Shown here: in pieces, positions 53,643 to 63,538 of the stretch | Layout of the letters: each line of letters begins with the position of its first letter | How positions within the stretch are numbered: the stretch's first letter is position 1 | Assembly: GCF_003148495.1 (NCBI RefSeq) | Contig: NZ_QGGH01000002.1 | Location: 434,001-498,000 of the forward strand | Source: Mesorhizobium loti | Lineage (GTDB): Bacteria > Pseudomonadota > Alphaproteobacteria > Rhizobiales > Rhizobiaceae | Length of the DNA: 64,000 nt | Reading direction: 5' to 3' | Position numbers and translations under genes: made by a program | Notes under the pieces: model-generated | Told to the model about the DNA's origin: nothing | The model's database searches: none | What the model saw: only the letters and a program-made list of their open reading frames with translations

Positions 53643-55556
53643 GTGAACGCAACGCCGCATACGCCGCTTCTCGACAAGGTCCGCATCCCGGCCGACCTGC
53701 GCACGCTTGCCGAAAGCGAGCTGCCGCAACTCGTATCCGAGCTTCGCACAGAGCTGATCGATGCTGTTTCCCGCACCGGCGGCCACCTTGGCGCCGGCCT
53801 CGGCGTGGTCGAGCTGACGGTGGCACTGCACTATGTCTTCAACACCCCCGATGACCGGCTGATCTGGGATGTCGGCCACCAGGCCTATCCGCACAAGATC
53901 CTGACCGGCCGCCGCGACCGCATCCGCACACTGCGCCAGGAAGGCGGCCTGTCCGGCTTCACCCGCCGCGCCGAGAGCGAGTACGATCCCTTCGGCGCCG
54001 CCCACTCCTCGACATCGATCTCGGCTGGCCTCGGCATGGCCGCAGCTCGCGACCTCTCCGGCGGCCGCAACAATGTCATCGCCGTCATCGGCGACGGCGC
54101 CATGTCTGCCGGCATGGCCTATGAGGCGATGAACAATGCCGGCGCGCTCGATGCGCGGCTGATCGTCATCCTCAACGACAACGACATGTCGATCGCGCCG
54201 CCGACCGGCGCGATGAGCGCCTATCTGGCGCGTCTGGCCTCGGGCAAGGCCTATATCGGCCTGCGCGATTTCGGCAAGAAACTGACGTCCTATCTCGGCA
54301 AGCGGGCTGATCGTGCGATTACAAGGGCGGTCGAGCATGCTCGCGGCTACGTCACCGGCGGCACGCTGTTCGAGGAGCTCGGTTTCTACCACATCGGCCC
54401 GATCGACGGTCACAATCTCGAGCATCTGATCCCGGTCCTGAAAAATGTCCGCGACAATGGCGAAGGCCCGGTGCTGATCCATGTCGTCACCCAGAAGGGC
54501 AAGGGCTACGCGCCGGCGGAGGCCGCTGCCGACAAATATCACGGCGTCAACAAGTTCGACGTCATCACCGGCGCGCAGGCCAAGGCGCCGGCCAATGCGC
54601 CTGCCTACACCAGGGTGTTCGCCGAAAGCCTGGTCCAGGAGGGCCGTGAGGACGATCGCATCGTCGCCGTCACCGCCGCCATGCCGAGCGGCACCGGTCT
54701 CGACCTGTTCGGCGAAGCGTTTCCGTCGCGGATCTTCGATGTAGGCATCGCCGAACAGCACGCGGTGACCTTTGCCGCCGGTCTTGCCACCGAAGGCTAC
54801 AAGCCGTTCGCGGCGATCTATTCGACCTTCCTGCAGCGTGCCTACGATCAGGTCGTCCACGACGTCGCCATTCAGAAATTGCCGGTGCGCTTTCCCATCG
54901 ACCGCGCCGGCTTCGTCGGCGCTGATGGCGCGACCCATTGCGGCGCCTTCGACACCACTTTCCTGGCGACGCTGCCGGGCTTCGTCGTCATGGCGGCGGC
55001 GGATGAAGCGGAGCTGCGCCACATGGTGCGCACCGCGGCGAGCTATGATGATGGTCCGATCGCCTTCCGCTATCCGCGCGGCAATGGTGTCGGCGTCGAC
55101 ATGCCGGAGCGCGGCTCGGTGCTCGAAATCGGCAAGGGCCGCATCGTCAAGGAGGGCACCAAGGTCGCATTGCTGTCCTTCGGCACGCGGCTGCAGGATT
55201 GTCTGATCGCCGCTGAGGAGCTTGGCGCTGCGGGGCTCTCCACCACGGTCGCCGATGCCCGTTTCGCCAAGCCGCTCGACGAAGATCTGATCCGGCGGCT
55301 GGCCCGCTCGCATGAGGTTCTGGTAACAGTGGAAGAGGGCGCCGTCGGCGGCTTTGCCAGCCATGTGCTGCAGTTCCTCGCCCATGAAGGCCTGCTGGAA
55401 AGCGGCCTGAAGGTGCGCCCGCTGGTGTTGCCCGACGCGTTCACCGACCACGCCAAGCCCGAGAAGATGTATGCCGATGCCGGGCTCGACGCAGCCGGCA
55501 TCGTGCGCACGGTCTTCGTCGCGCTCGGGCACAGCACCCGCGCCCAGCGCGCCTGA
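53643..55556 (+). CDS. dxs: 1-deoxy-D-xylulose-5-phosphate synthase
   Basis: Dxs catalyses the first, flux-controlling step of the MEP isoprenoid pathway from pyruvate and glyceraldehyde 3-phosphate, using thiamine diphosphate. The 637-residue enzyme has [19 protein letters not shown], the ThDP motif [18 protein letters not shown]...NDNDMS, and [12 protein letters not shown]. The start is GTG. The first codons read [19 protein letters not shown]. It serves the isoprenoid enzymes IspE and IspB encoded elsewhere in this window. Confidence 0.97.
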   Translation: MNATPHTPLLDKVRIPADLRTLAESELPQLVSELRTELIDAVSRTGGHLGAGLGVVELTVALHYVFNTPDDRLIWDVGHQAYPHKILTGRRDRIRTLRQEGGLSGFTRRAESEYDPFGAAHSSTSISAGLGMAAARDLSGGRNNVIAVIGDGAMSAGMAYEAMNNAGALDARLIVILNDNDMSIAPPTGAMSAYLARLASGKAYIGLRDFGKKLTSYLGKRADRAITRAVEHARGYVTGGTLFEELGFYHIGPIDGHNLEHLIPVLKNVRDNGEGPVLIHVVTQKGKGYAPAEAAADKYHGVNKFDVITGAQAKAPANAPAYTRVFAESLVQEGREDDRIVAVTAAMPSGTGLDLFGEAFPSRIFDVGIAEQHAVTFAAGLATEGYKPFAAIYSTFLQRAYDQVVHDVAIQKLPVRFPIDRAGFVGADGATHCGAFDTTFLATLPGFVVMAAADEAELRHMVRTAASYDDGPIAFRYPRGNGVGVDMPERGSVLEIGKGRIVKEGTKVALLSFGTRLQDCLIAAEELGAAGLSTTVADARFAKPLDEDLIRRLARSHEVLVTVEEGAVGGFASHVLQFLAHEGLLESGLKVRPLVLPDAFTDHAKPEKMYADAGLDAAGIVRTVFVALGHSTRAQRA

Positions 55557-55705
55557 ATCAAAGTCTCAAAGACTTGAATCAGTTTGCCGGCCAACGATCT
55601 TAAGGCATTGTTTACGCTGACGTTTGGCTTTTCGCTTACCGTGTCTCTTGGCCGTTTTTCAACGGCGCCCTGCTAGATCATTGGCCAGGCAGGGAGACAA
55701 CAACA

Positions 55706-55999
55706 ATGAAAACGCTTCTGTGCGGCGTAGCGCTTTGCGCCGTCCTCGTCGCGCCGGCCGTCGCCGAAACGCGCTATGATCGCAGCCTCGAAAAGGCGGC
55801 GGTGGGCATCGTCGCCGGCAAGATGGGCGACATCCGCGGCGGTTTTTCCTACAAACAGGTGCCGCAATTGGTGGTCCTGCCGGACCCTGTCTCCGCGCCT
55901 GCGGTTGCGACCGAGCCTCCACGTGAGCAAGCTTCTGGGGATCGTGACGACGGGTTGTCCCCGGCCGTCGAGCGCCAAGTTTCGCGAACCATTTTCTAG
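55706..55999 (+). CDS. Small secreted hypothetical protein (97 aa)
   Basis: A signal peptide (MKTLLCGVALCAVLVAPAVAE) precedes about 76 mature residues starting TRYDRSLEKAAVGIVAGKMGDIRGGFSY. The C-terminal half is rich in Pro, Glu and Asp and looks disordered. GGGAG precedes the ATG. I recognise no family. Codon use fits the genome, so it is likely expressed; a periplasmic location is predicted. It is convergent with the acyltransferase gene. Confidence 0.65.
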   Translation: MKTLLCGVALCAVLVAPAVAETRYDRSLEKAAVGIVAGKMGDIRGGFSYKQVPQLVVLPDPVSAPAVATEPPREQASGDRDDGLSPAVERQVSRTIF

Positions 56000-56100
56000 A
56001 TTAGAGGCCAGTAGGCCTAAGGCAACTTAAGAGGGTATGATCGGATCGGTTTGCGCCCGACCTTTTCATTGTGCTCGCCGTCATGCAGGCGATGGCAATC

Positions 56101-57249
56101 TTACTCCTCCGCCAGCTCCGCTTGTTTCGATGGTTTCTCGGAGCGCCAGGATTTCGTGGCATGGCGGGCGCGGTCGGCCAAGGCGGCGAGGCGTCCGGGC
56201 AGGCTTCGCCCACCCATCACCGACGATAAGGTCACCGAATGCGTCGCAAAGCGGCGCTTGAAATCTTCGCCACCGCAGAGAAAGTCGACCGTGGTCAAGC
56301 CCCGGTCAAGCGACCACTGGATGTAATCCATCATCAGGACCATGCCCGGCGAGGCACGCTCGAAGGCCGGGTCATAGGTTGTGACGAAAGCCATCATCGT
56401 TCCATGCTGCTCGAAATTGATCGAGATGGCGATGATCTCGTTTTCGCGTTCGAGCACGAAGATGCGCAGCAATCCGAGCTCGGCCAGCACGGACACCAGT
56501 GCTGCCAGAGCGGTGGAGCCTTCGTCGAAGAGGTCCGAAACGCGGCCGTGCTTTGCCAACCATAGCCGCTTCAGCGCCGCGACGCGCTCAAGCACCGGCT
56601 CGCGGGCTTCGTGCGCTTCCATCAGGCGGAAGCGCAGCGCGCCGCCTTCCTCCATGAATTTGCGGCCACGGCGATAGTTTTGCCGGGCTTTTTTCGATTG
56701 GCTTTCGAACCATTGCGCGCCGCCTGGCCAGGCGCCAGCGACACGATAGCTGACCTCGCTGCGGTGATTTGGCTGCAAGATCGTACCGCGGCCTGGGGCG
56801 GCGGGACCGAGCAGGGCCGGCAATCGGGCATCGGGCAAAAGACGATTCAGATAGACAAGGTCGAAGCCGCCGTCGTCGAGGATGCGTTGCCAGAGCTGCC
56901 GCAGGATCTGCGGGTCGCAATCCGGGGCAAGCAGGACATCGCCATAATCGCAGTGGTCCTTCGCCGCCCATTCCAGGACGCGGATACCCGAGCGTCTGAA
57001 GGTCGCGAGCGCAATGACGGCCACGAGCCGCTCGTCGCTCCAGACCAACCCGATCCTGAGGCCACGCCGATCCTGATGCGGCGTCGTGCGCCACCACGCC
57101 GAGATCCAGTCCGGATGCTGGAAAACGAGGCCGCCGGCGCGTTGCCAGAGCGCCGCCCAGGCGGGCGCGATTTCTGCCACGCGTGCATCCGAAGTTGCGA
57201 CTTCGATCCGGTGCGTTCGCGGCAGCCGGCACACGACAGGCCCGTTCAA
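56101..57249 (-). CDS. BcsL/CelD-type GNAT acyltransferase
   Basis: A protein of about 382 residues with a C-terminal GNAT domain of the Acetyltransf_6 (CelD/BcsL) type. Recognisable parts are FQHPDWISAWW near the start, SKKARQNYRRGRKFMEEG in the middle and ENEIIAISINFEQHGTMMAFVTTYDPAFE near the end. Such proteins are often linked to polysaccharide or lipid acylation. The start is uncertain: TTG 57249 overlaps the stop of the upstream hydroxylase as TTGA and has AAGGG upstream; a GTG at 57234 is the alternative. Confidence 0.78.
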   Translation of the reverse strand: MNGPVVCRLPRTHRIEVATSDARVAEIAPAWAALWQRAGGLVFQHPDWISAWWRTTPHQDRRGLRIGLVWSDERLVAVIALATFRRSGIRVLEWAAKDHCDYGDVLLAPDCDPQILRQLWQRILDDGGFDLVYLNRLLPDARLPALLGPAAPGRGTILQPNHRSEVSYRVAGAWPGGAQWFESQSKKARQNYRRGRKFMEEGGALRFRLMEAHEAREPVLERVAALKRLWLAKHGRVSDLFDEGSTALAALVSVLAELGLLRIFVLERENEIIAISINFEQHGTMMAFVTTYDPAFERASPGMVLMMDYIQWSLDRGLTTVDFLCGGEDFKRRFATHSVTLSSVMGGRSLPGRLAALADRARHATKSWRSEKPSKQAELAEE

Positions 57250-58247
57250 GGCTTGGCCCTTTGCGACGATTGCTGTGGCTCGGGCTTGCCGGTTCGGAAG
57301 TGTCTGGCGATCTGCCACCACATCCGCTTCAGCGGCATGATATAGAGCCCTGCGAGCGACTGATAGTCGCGCACGTTGCGTTCGATCAACCCGAATTTGA
57401 AGTCCTCGTCGGGTCTGGGAACGCATAGAGTTCCGAACAGCCGATCCCAGAACGAGAAGAGCAGCCCGAAGTTCTTGTCGTAGTGGCGCGGGTCAGTGCT
57501 GTGGTGCAACTGATGCCAGTGCGGGCACAGGATCAGGTTGTTCAGCGGCCCGAACGAGATCTTGAAATGCGTGTGCCTGACGAAATCCATCATCAGGATG
57601 TTGCGTATGATGTAAACGTTGACGCCGAAGACCGTCAGTTCAACGAGGTTCAGCGACACCAGCAACCAGATGCCAAAGCAGATGCCGGGAATGACACCGT
57701 CCCAAGCGCGGTTCATCAATTCGTCGAGCGGGTGGACGCGATCCTTGGTGATGCCGACCATCACCTCAGCCGAATGGTGCACCTTGTGCAGTTCCCAGAG
57801 CACCGGATAGCGGTGCTGGGCGACGTGATAGAGATAGTACGAAATGTCGTAGGCGAGCAGCATGGTGATGGTGAAGATCGTCACCGTCACCGGGCCTGCC
57901 GGGCCCTCGATCAGGGGCGGCTGGATCGCCAGGAGCGTCGAGAGCAGCCAGTTCGTCGCATAGCCGACGGCGCTGACGAAGACGATGCCGGCAGGCAGCA
58001 TGAGGAATGGCATGAGGGCCTTCCTCGTCACCCAGAACAAAAGATCGGCCCTTGCCGAGGGATGAGTGATCACCTCGTGCGGGATCGCGAACTCGAAGAA
58101 TTCCTTCCAGCTCTTTTTCTCGACCGTGCGCCAATAGGCGACGAGGGCGCTGACCAAAGCGGTCAGCAACAGAAGTCCGGTCGCCAGCAGGCCGGCGCCG
58201 GAAATCCGGTCAAGCACCTTGTAGACGATATCGCTGGCCATTTCCAA
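57246..58247 (-). CDS. Sterol-desaturase-family membrane hydroxylase
   Basis: A 333-residue di-iron membrane enzyme of the fatty acid hydroxylase family. Histidine boxes are visible at YHVAQHR, HKVHHSAEV and HWHQLHHSTDPRH. Five or so hydrophobic helices surround them (LLATGLLLLTALVSALVAYW first). Members hydroxylate or desaturate lipids such as fatty acyl chains, carotenoids or ornithine lipids. The downstream acyltransferase overlaps its stop, so the pair likely acts on the same lipid or glycan. Confidence 0.88.
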   Translation of the reverse strand: MEMASDIVYKVLDRISGAGLLATGLLLLTALVSALVAYWRTVEKKSWKEFFEFAIPHEVITHPSARADLLFWVTRKALMPFLMLPAGIVFVSAVGYATNWLLSTLLAIQPPLIEGPAGPVTVTIFTITMLLAYDISYYLYHVAQHRYPVLWELHKVHHSAEVMVGITKDRVHPLDELMNRAWDGVIPGICFGIWLLVSLNLVELTVFGVNVYIIRNILMMDFVRHTHFKISFGPLNNLILCPHWHQLHHSTDPRHYDKNFGLLFSFWDRLFGTLCVPRPDEDFKFGLIERNVRDYQSLAGLYIMPLKRMWWQIARHFRTGKPEPQQSSQRAKP

Positions 58248-58575
58248 GGTTGACGCCTCTTCACCCTGTTTTGCGGGCTGTCGCAGTCATAACATTTAGT
58301 CCTCAAGCAAATGCGACGAAAATAGGTTAACGATCCATGAGATTTCTGGAATTCGGGACAGTGGTCTGCAAACGGCGACGCCTCGTGCTTCGGCAACCAC
58401 CCGTTTCAACGAGTGTAGCGCACGGATTTTCAAAGGATGGAAGCGTGACAGAACTAACCGCCATCGTCTCAAAGCCCAATATTGCTGGGATGATGGTTGG
58501 AGTGGGTAACGAATGCCTCCCTCAATGCCCGGTTGGCGCCCTTGCCATCGTCGTCGGCTTTCGCCATGAAGGCCG
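58248..58575. other. Gene-free stretch before tlyA
   Basis: This 328-bp gap lies between the divergent hydroxylase and tlyA genes. It must contain both promoters, but I see no convincing -35/-10 pair. A plus-strand frame of 80 codons (58337-58579) overlaps the tlyA ATG, but its codon use and peptide look non-coding. Confidence 0.5.
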
Positions 58576-59340
58576 ATGAATTCGCCTCTGCCAGCCAGCA
58601 CCCGCCAGCGGCTCGACGACCTGCTCGTCCAGCGCGGGCTGTTTGTCAGCCGCTCGCGTGCCCGCGACGCGGTCGAACGCGGCACGGTGACGGTCGACGG
58701 TGTCCTCGCCCGCAAGCCCGGCCAGAGTGTTTTGCCGCAATGCCTGATTGCCGTCGATGATCCGGCGCAAGGCTACGTGTCGCGCGCGGCACTCAAGCTG
58801 ATCGGTGGGCTCGACCATTTCGGCCTTGATCCTGCCGGCTGCGAGGCGCTCGACGTCGGCGCCTCGACCGGCGGCTTCACCCAGGTTCTGCTGGAGCGTG
58901 GCGCTGCTCATGTCACCGCGATCGATGTGGGGCATGGTCAGCTGCACCCTGATGTCGGAGGAGATCCGCGTGTAACGGTGATCGAGGGTCTGAACGCCCG
59001 CGATCTCACAGCCGCCGATCTTGGCGGTCATATTCCGGATTTCATCGTGTCCGATGTCAGCTTCATTTCGCTGAAACTGGCGATGCCACCGGCGCTTGGC
59101 CTTGCGAAGGCTGGCGCCAAGGCCATGTTTCTGGTCAAGCCGCAATTCGAGGCTGGTCGCGAGGCGATCGGCAAGGGTGGTCTGTTGAAAGATCCCTACG
59201 ACGCCTCCCGTGTCGCCGGCCTGCTGCAGGATTGGCTGGACGCCGTTCCCGGCTGGCGCTCGCTCGGGCTGCATTTGTCGCCGATCGAGGGCGGCGACGG
59301 CAATCGCGAATTCCTGCTCGGTGGGATCAAGGACCGATGA
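58576..59340 (+). CDS. tlyA: TlyA-type rRNA 2'-O-methyltransferase
   Basis: A 254-residue enzyme with an N-terminal S4 RNA-binding domain (RLDDLLVQRGLFVSRSRARDAVERGTV) and a C-terminal FtsJ-type Rossmann fold. The SAM loop is DVGASTGGFTQVLLERGA; Asp and Lys residues of the K-D-K set lie in SDVSFISL and LVKPQFEAG. TlyA methylates C1409 of 16S and C1920 of 23S rRNA in mycobacteria; the rhizobial target is unproven. The next gene overlaps its stop by four bases. Confidence 0.92.
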   Translation: MNSPLPASTRQRLDDLLVQRGLFVSRSRARDAVERGTVTVDGVLARKPGQSVLPQCLIAVDDPAQGYVSRAALKLIGGLDHFGLDPAGCEALDVGASTGGFTQVLLERGAAHVTAIDVGHGQLHPDVGGDPRVTVIEGLNARDLTAADLGGHIPDFIVSDVSFISLKLAMPPALGLAKAGAKAMFLVKPQFEAGREAIGKGGLLKDPYDASRVAGLLQDWLDAVPGWRSLGLHLSPIEGGDGNREFLLGGIKDR

Positions 59341-60578
59341 GCGCGCGCTTCAGCATCAGGAAACTCGGCGCCCAGGGCGACGGCATCGCCGAGACCGAGA
59401 CAGGCGATCTGTTCATTCCCTTTACATTGCCCGGCGAAACGGTCACCGCCGCGCGCGAAAGGGATCGCGCCATGCTGATGGCGGTGCTGGAAGCCTCGCC
59501 GCTGCGCATCGATCCCGCCTGCCGCCATTTCACCGAATGCGGCGGTTGCGCGCTCCAGCATTTCGAAGCCGAAGCCTATCGCCAGTGGAAACGCGAAAAG
59601 GTGGCGCACACCCTGAAGGGCAAAGGCATCGATTGCGCGATCGGCGAACTGGTCGCCTGCGCGCCGCACACGCGGCGACGTGTCGTGCTTGCCGCCCGGC
59701 GCACCGATACAGGCATGCTGCTCGGCTTCCATCGCCATTTGTCGCCGGAGATCATCTCGATCGAGGAATGCCCGATCTCGCTGCCGGAGATCGTCGCCGC
59801 GCTCGATCGCCTGAAGGCACTCGCCGAATTGGTCTGCGCCACCACCAAATCGTTCCGCATGGCGGTCACCGTGACCGGTTCGGGGCTCGATGTCGCGGTC
59901 TATGAGTCAGGCAAGTTGGGCGAGAACCAGCGTCGGGTCGCCTCCAACTTCGTCATGGCCCAGGGATTTGCCCGGCTTTCAATCGACGACGAGATCGTCA
60001 TCGAACCCAAAAAGCCGGTGGTCACGTTCGGCGGCGTGGCCGTTGCCATTCCGCCGGGCGCCTTCTTGCAGGCAACCGAGGCTGCAGAACAGGCGATGGC
60101 CGATATTGTCGGCGGACATCTGAAGCGTGCAAAGAAGGTGGCGGATCTTTTCGCCGGTTGCGGCAGCTTTGCCTTGCGGCTGGCAATGAAATCGGAAGTC
60201 CATGCGGTGGAGGGTGATGCGGCAGCCCTTTCGGCGCTCGACCGGGGATCACGCTTCGCCACTGGCCTGAAGCGAGTGACGGGCGAGCGCCGCGACCTGT
60301 TCCGCCGGCCACTGACGTTCAAGGAATTGAATGCCTTCGACGGTGTGGTCTTCGACCCACCGCGCGCGGGCGCCGAAGACCAGTCGAAGCAGATCGCCCG
60401 CTCGGATGTGCCGTATGTTGCCGCGGTGTCCTGCAATCCGGTGACGCTGGCTCGCGACCTGCGCATCCTCATCGACGGCGGTTACACCTTGAAAAGCGTG
60501 ACGCCGATCGACCAGTTCCTGTGGTCGCCGCATGTCGAGGCGGTGGCGCTGCTGGAGAAGCCGAAGCGGCGACGGTAG
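59337..60578 (+). CDS. RlmD/RumA-like RNA uracil-5-methyltransferase
   Basis: A 413-residue SAM-dependent RNA methyltransferase. An N-terminal TRAM-like part (RKLGAQGDGIAE) is followed by Cys62, Cys68 and Cys71 (CRHFTECGGC), three ligands of a [4Fe-4S] cluster. FAGCGSFALRLA is the SAM loop, and Cys in SCNPVTLARDLRIL is the catalytic nucleophile. It would methylate a uridine in 23S rRNA, but the site is not assigned. The ATG overlaps the tlyA stop (ATGA), so the two are coupled. Confidence 0.92.
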   Translation: MSARFSIRKLGAQGDGIAETETGDLFIPFTLPGETVTAARERDRAMLMAVLEASPLRIDPACRHFTECGGCALQHFEAEAYRQWKREKVAHTLKGKGIDCAIGELVACAPHTRRRVVLAARRTDTGMLLGFHRHLSPEIISIEECPISLPEIVAALDRLKALAELVCATTKSFRMAVTVTGSGLDVAVYESGKLGENQRRVASNFVMAQGFARLSIDDEIVIEPKKPVVTFGGVAVAIPPGAFLQATEAAEQAMADIVGGHLKRAKKVADLFAGCGSFALRLAMKSEVHAVEGDAAALSALDRGSRFATGLKRVTGERRDLFRRPLTFKELNAFDGVVFDPPRAGAEDQSKQIARSDVPYVAAVSCNPVTLARDLRILIDGGYTLKSVTPIDQFLWSPHVEAVALLEKPKRRR

Positions 60579-60594
60579 CCGGAGGCTTCGACTC

Positions 60595-61272
60595 CTACGA
60601 GCTTGGTGACAGTCGTTTCGACGTGCCGCCCCGTTGGTTGATCGACACCCACGTGTTTGGGTTCTGCTGCGACTGGCGTTTCAGGAAGTAATAGCCCGTC
60701 GCGTTCCAAGGCCTGACCTCATTGACCAGATTGTCCAGGACAAGATCGCCCTTGTCGGTTTTCACCGTCAGAATGGTGTGGCCTTCATTGTCCAGGTCGC
60801 GCACCACGGTCATCAGCAGCGCCTGCCGGGGGAATCCCGCTTCCAAAAGAAGCTTGCGCTTGTAGAGCGCGTAGATCTTGCAGTCGCCCTTGCCGTCCAC
60901 GGGGTAATCCCAGTGGTCCGCCATCGTGCCCCAGTGATCGAAATTGCTGACGGGCTTGATGGAGCTGTTCGCCTTCTGATTTATCCGCTTGAGGATGCGC
61001 AGATTCTGCGCGGTCAGCTTAACATTCGCGGCCGGCAGAGCGGGCACCTTGCACTCTTTTGGCCGGCGATGGCAGAAATCGATCCAACCGTAGGGGACGC
61101 TGGTGCTTCCGCCAACGGCGGCAGAGCGCAACCCATCCACGGAAGATTGCGTCGATCGCGACTTGGACAATGTCGACTGTGCCGCCGCCGGGCTGGCTTG
61201 CAGCGATGTCGCACCAATCAACGAAACAAAGCCAAGCAGCAAAGACGAAGTCAGGACGGGGGAATGCCGCAT
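60595..61272 (-). CDS. Transglutaminase-like cysteine protease (BTLCP family)
   Basis: The 225-residue product has a signal peptide (MRHSPVLTSSLLLGFVSLIGATSLQ) and a bacterial transglutaminase-like fold. The Cys-His-Asp triad is in GKGDCKIYAL, DNEGHTILTV and LVLDNLVNEVRPW. LapG, the best-studied member, cleaves a surface adhesin under control of LapD, but neither LapD nor a large adhesin is adjacent. Location: periplasm. An ATG five codons upstream is an alternative start. Confidence 0.85.
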   Translation of the reverse strand: MRHSPVLTSSLLLGFVSLIGATSLQASPAAAQSTLSKSRSTQSSVDGLRSAAVGGSTSVPYGWIDFCHRRPKECKVPALPAANVKLTAQNLRILKRINQKANSSIKPVSNFDHWGTMADHWDYPVDGKGDCKIYALYKRKLLLEAGFPRQALLMTVVRDLDNEGHTILTVKTDKGDLVLDNLVNEVRPWNATGYYFLKRQSQQNPNTWVSINQRGGTSKRLSPSS

Positions 61273-61454
61273 TGCCAAAACCACCATCGCAACGAGGAAG
61301 CTGGTGCTGCGTTCGTGCGCAAAAGGCAGCCCAGGCACTTAAACACTTAATAATTTCCTAACGTGGATTGTGTTCACTTCAAGGTACCGACAGGGATTCA
61401 GGCTTAAAAGCGCAAGCATGAGCCCATCCCGACAAAATACGCTCCACGACGCGC

Positions 61455-62867
61455 TCAAACCCTCGTACCGCCCACCGTCATCTGGTTCATGCGCAAATGC
61501 GGCTGGCCGACGCCGACCGGCACGCCCTGTCCGGCCTTGCCGCACATGCCGATGCCGGTGTCGAGCTTCATGTCGTTGCCGATCATCGAAACGCGGTGCA
61601 TGGCATCCGGCCCGTTGCCGATCAGCATCGCGCCCTTGATCGGCTGCGTCACCTTGCCGTTCTCGATCATGTAGGCCTCGGTGCAGCCGAAGACGAATTT
61701 GCCCGAGGTGATGTCGACCTGACCGCCGCCGAAGGAGACGGCATAAATGCCGTTCTTGACCGAGGCGATGATCTCGTCCGGCTCCATGTCGCCCGCTGTC
61801 ATGTAGGTATTGGTCATGCGTGGCATCGGCTGGTGGGCGTAGCCCTCGCGCCGGCCGTTGCCGGTCGCCTTCATGCCCATCAGCCGGGCGTTCTGCCGAT
61901 CCTGCATGTAGCCGACCAGCTTGCCGTCCTCGATCAGCACGTTGCGGGCCGAAGGCGTGCCTTCGTCGTCGACGGTGAGCGAGCCGCGCCGCTCGGGCAT
62001 GGTGCCGTCGTCAACGACGGTGACCCCCTTGGCGGCGACCTGCTGGCCCAGCAGGCCGGCGAAGGCCGAGGTCTTCTTACGGTTGAAATCGCCTTCCAGC
62101 CCATGGCCGACGGCCTCGTGCAGCATGACACCCGGCCAGCCGCTCGACAGCACGATGTCGAAGGTGCCGGCCGGCGCCGGTATCGCCTCCAGATTGACCA
62201 GGGCTTGCCGGAGCGCCTCCTTGGCGGCGTGCTTCCAGCTGTCCTCGACCAGGAACTCGCCAAACGCCTTGCGGCCACCCATGCCGTAGGAGCCGCTCTC
62301 CTGGCGGTCGCCATTGCCGACCACGACGGAGACGTTGATGCGGACCAGCGGGCGGATGTCGCGCACCACCTGGCCGTCGGCGCGCACGATCTCGACATGC
62401 TGCCAGGAGGCGGCAAGCGACGCCGAAACTTGGCGAACGCGCGGATCCTCGGCGCGCAGCCAGGCGTCGATTTCCTGCAAAAGCTTTGCCTTGGCTTCGA
62501 AGGACGGCGAGGGGATCGGGTTCTCGTCGCCATAGAGATGGCGGTTGGTGCGGGCGGACGCCGCGGCAAGCGTGCCGGAATAACCACCCTTGACGGTTGA
62601 GACGGCGTCGGCGGCGCGCAGCAGCGAGGCCTCGGAGAGATCGCTGGAATGGGCATAGCCGCTGGCTTCGCCGGCCACGGCACGCAGGCCAAACCCCTGG
62701 TCGGTGTTGAAGTTGGCGGTCTTCAGCCGGCCATTGTCGAACATCAGCGCTTCGCTTTCGCTGTATTCGAGGAACAGCTCGCCGTCGTCGGCGCCGTTGA
62801 TGGTCTCAGCGACGATCTGCTTGATGCGATCGTCTGAAATGTCGAATTGGCCGATCAGGCTGTTCAT
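61455..62867 (-). CDS. tldD: Metalloprotease TldD
   Basis: TldD forms a heterodimeric protease with TldE (PmbA), which processes small peptides. The 470-residue protein has the zinc-binding HEAVGHGLEGD with His250, Glu251 and His255, plus the C-terminal IENGKVTQPIKGAMLIGNGPD and the last Cys-rich GMCGKAGQGVPVGVGQPHLR. The start beginning MNSLIGQFD is used; a longer frame of 22 codons is unsupported. The partner gene is absent here, as is usual. It precedes coxB, an order seen in other rhizobia. Confidence 0.95.
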   Translation of the reverse strand: MNSLIGQFDISDDRIKQIVAETINGADDGELFLEYSESEALMFDNGRLKTANFNTDQGFGLRAVAGEASGYAHSSDLSEASLLRAADAVSTVKGGYSGTLAAASARTNRHLYGDENPIPSPSFEAKAKLLQEIDAWLRAEDPRVRQVSASLAASWQHVEIVRADGQVVRDIRPLVRINVSVVVGNGDRQESGSYGMGGRKAFGEFLVEDSWKHAAKEALRQALVNLEAIPAPAGTFDIVLSSGWPGVMLHEAVGHGLEGDFNRKKTSAFAGLLGQQVAAKGVTVVDDGTMPERRGSLTVDDEGTPSARNVLIEDGKLVGYMQDRQNARLMGMKATGNGRREGYAHQPMPRMTNTYMTAGDMEPDEIIASVKNGIYAVSFGGGQVDITSGKFVFGCTEAYMIENGKVTQPIKGAMLIGNGPDAMHRVSMIGNDMKLDTGIGMCGKAGQGVPVGVGQPHLRMNQMTVGGTRV

Positions 62868-62998
62868 GGCGCATCCGTTCACAGGAGGAATGGGTCTTTG
62901 CCACGATGTAGGCGCGAAGGCGCGTCGAGACAATCGTCCAGCCGCGTTGTGATGACAAATGCGGTTCGCCGACAGGTCGCCGACGCAAGGCTAGGGCG

Positions 62999-63538
62999 TC
63001 AGGGCAGGGCGGCGAAACCGTCGGCAAAACCCTTGAGATCGACCGGGATGCCGATGCCTTCTTCCGGCGTCTGGAAGACGATGAAGGTGGCCGACGTGCC
63101 GGTCTTCAGCGTGTCTAGCAGCGGCTTTTCGAGAATGACTTCGGCATAGCAGCCGTCCTGGAAGCAGCGCACGAAATAGGCGCGGCCGATATCCTTGCCA
63201 TCGACATTGAGACCGAGTCCGTTGGGCAAAAGCACGCCCAGCGGCGCCAGCACGCGCAGGATCTCCGCCTTGTTGTCGGCGGTGCGCAGCACAACGACCG
63301 ACAGCCCCATCTCCGGACGGTCCTCGGCCACGACGTTCTGCATCATCACGCATTGTTCCGAGGTGGCGCCGGCCGGCGTGTCGCAGATGATCGACCACGC
63401 GCCATGCGTCGAGCGTACCGTGCCGCTCGGTTGCGCGGCGTTGGCCGTGCCGGACAGGCCGATCGCGGACAAGCCGACACCAGACAGGGCGGCGAGAAAG
63501 ATGACCTTCGCCAAGGTTCTCGAAAGCCAAGGGATCAT
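62999..63538 (-). CDS. Invasion-associated locus B (IalB) family protein
   Basis: A 179-residue periplasmic protein with a signal peptide (FLAALSGVGLSAIGLSGTANAA). IalB features follow: HGAWSIICDTPAG, CVMMQNV, GIGIPVDLKGFADGFAAL at the end, and four cysteines that could form two disulfides (CDT, QCVMM, VRCFQDGCYAEV). Bartonella IalB helps enter red cells; in free-living rhizobia the role is unknown. It is divergent from coxB and downstream of tldD. Confidence 0.88.
   Translation of the reverse strand: MIPWLSRTLAKVIFLAALSGVGLSAIGLSGTANAAQPSGTVRSTHGAWSIICDTPAGATSEQCVMMQNVVAEDRPEMGLSVVVLRTADNKAEILRVLAPLGVLLPNGLGLNVDGKDIGRAYFVRCFQDGCYAEVILEKPLLDTLKTGTSATFIVFQTPEEGIGIPVDLKGFADGFAALP

Noticed and set aside
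53622..55532. 636-codon open frame opposite dxs
   Set aside because: It is the mirror of a highly conserved gene in GC-rich DNA; the peptide is Arg/His/Gly-rich and resembles no protein.
55561..55575. AAGTCT-CAA-AGACTT hairpin after dxs as a terminator
   Set aside because: The stem is only 6 bp and A/T-rich, and no T run follows; too weak to call.
58337..58579. 80-codon frame whose stop overlaps the tlyA ATG
   Set aside because: The ATGA overlap is attractive, but third-base use is not GC-biased, there is no ribosome-binding site, and no known motif appears.
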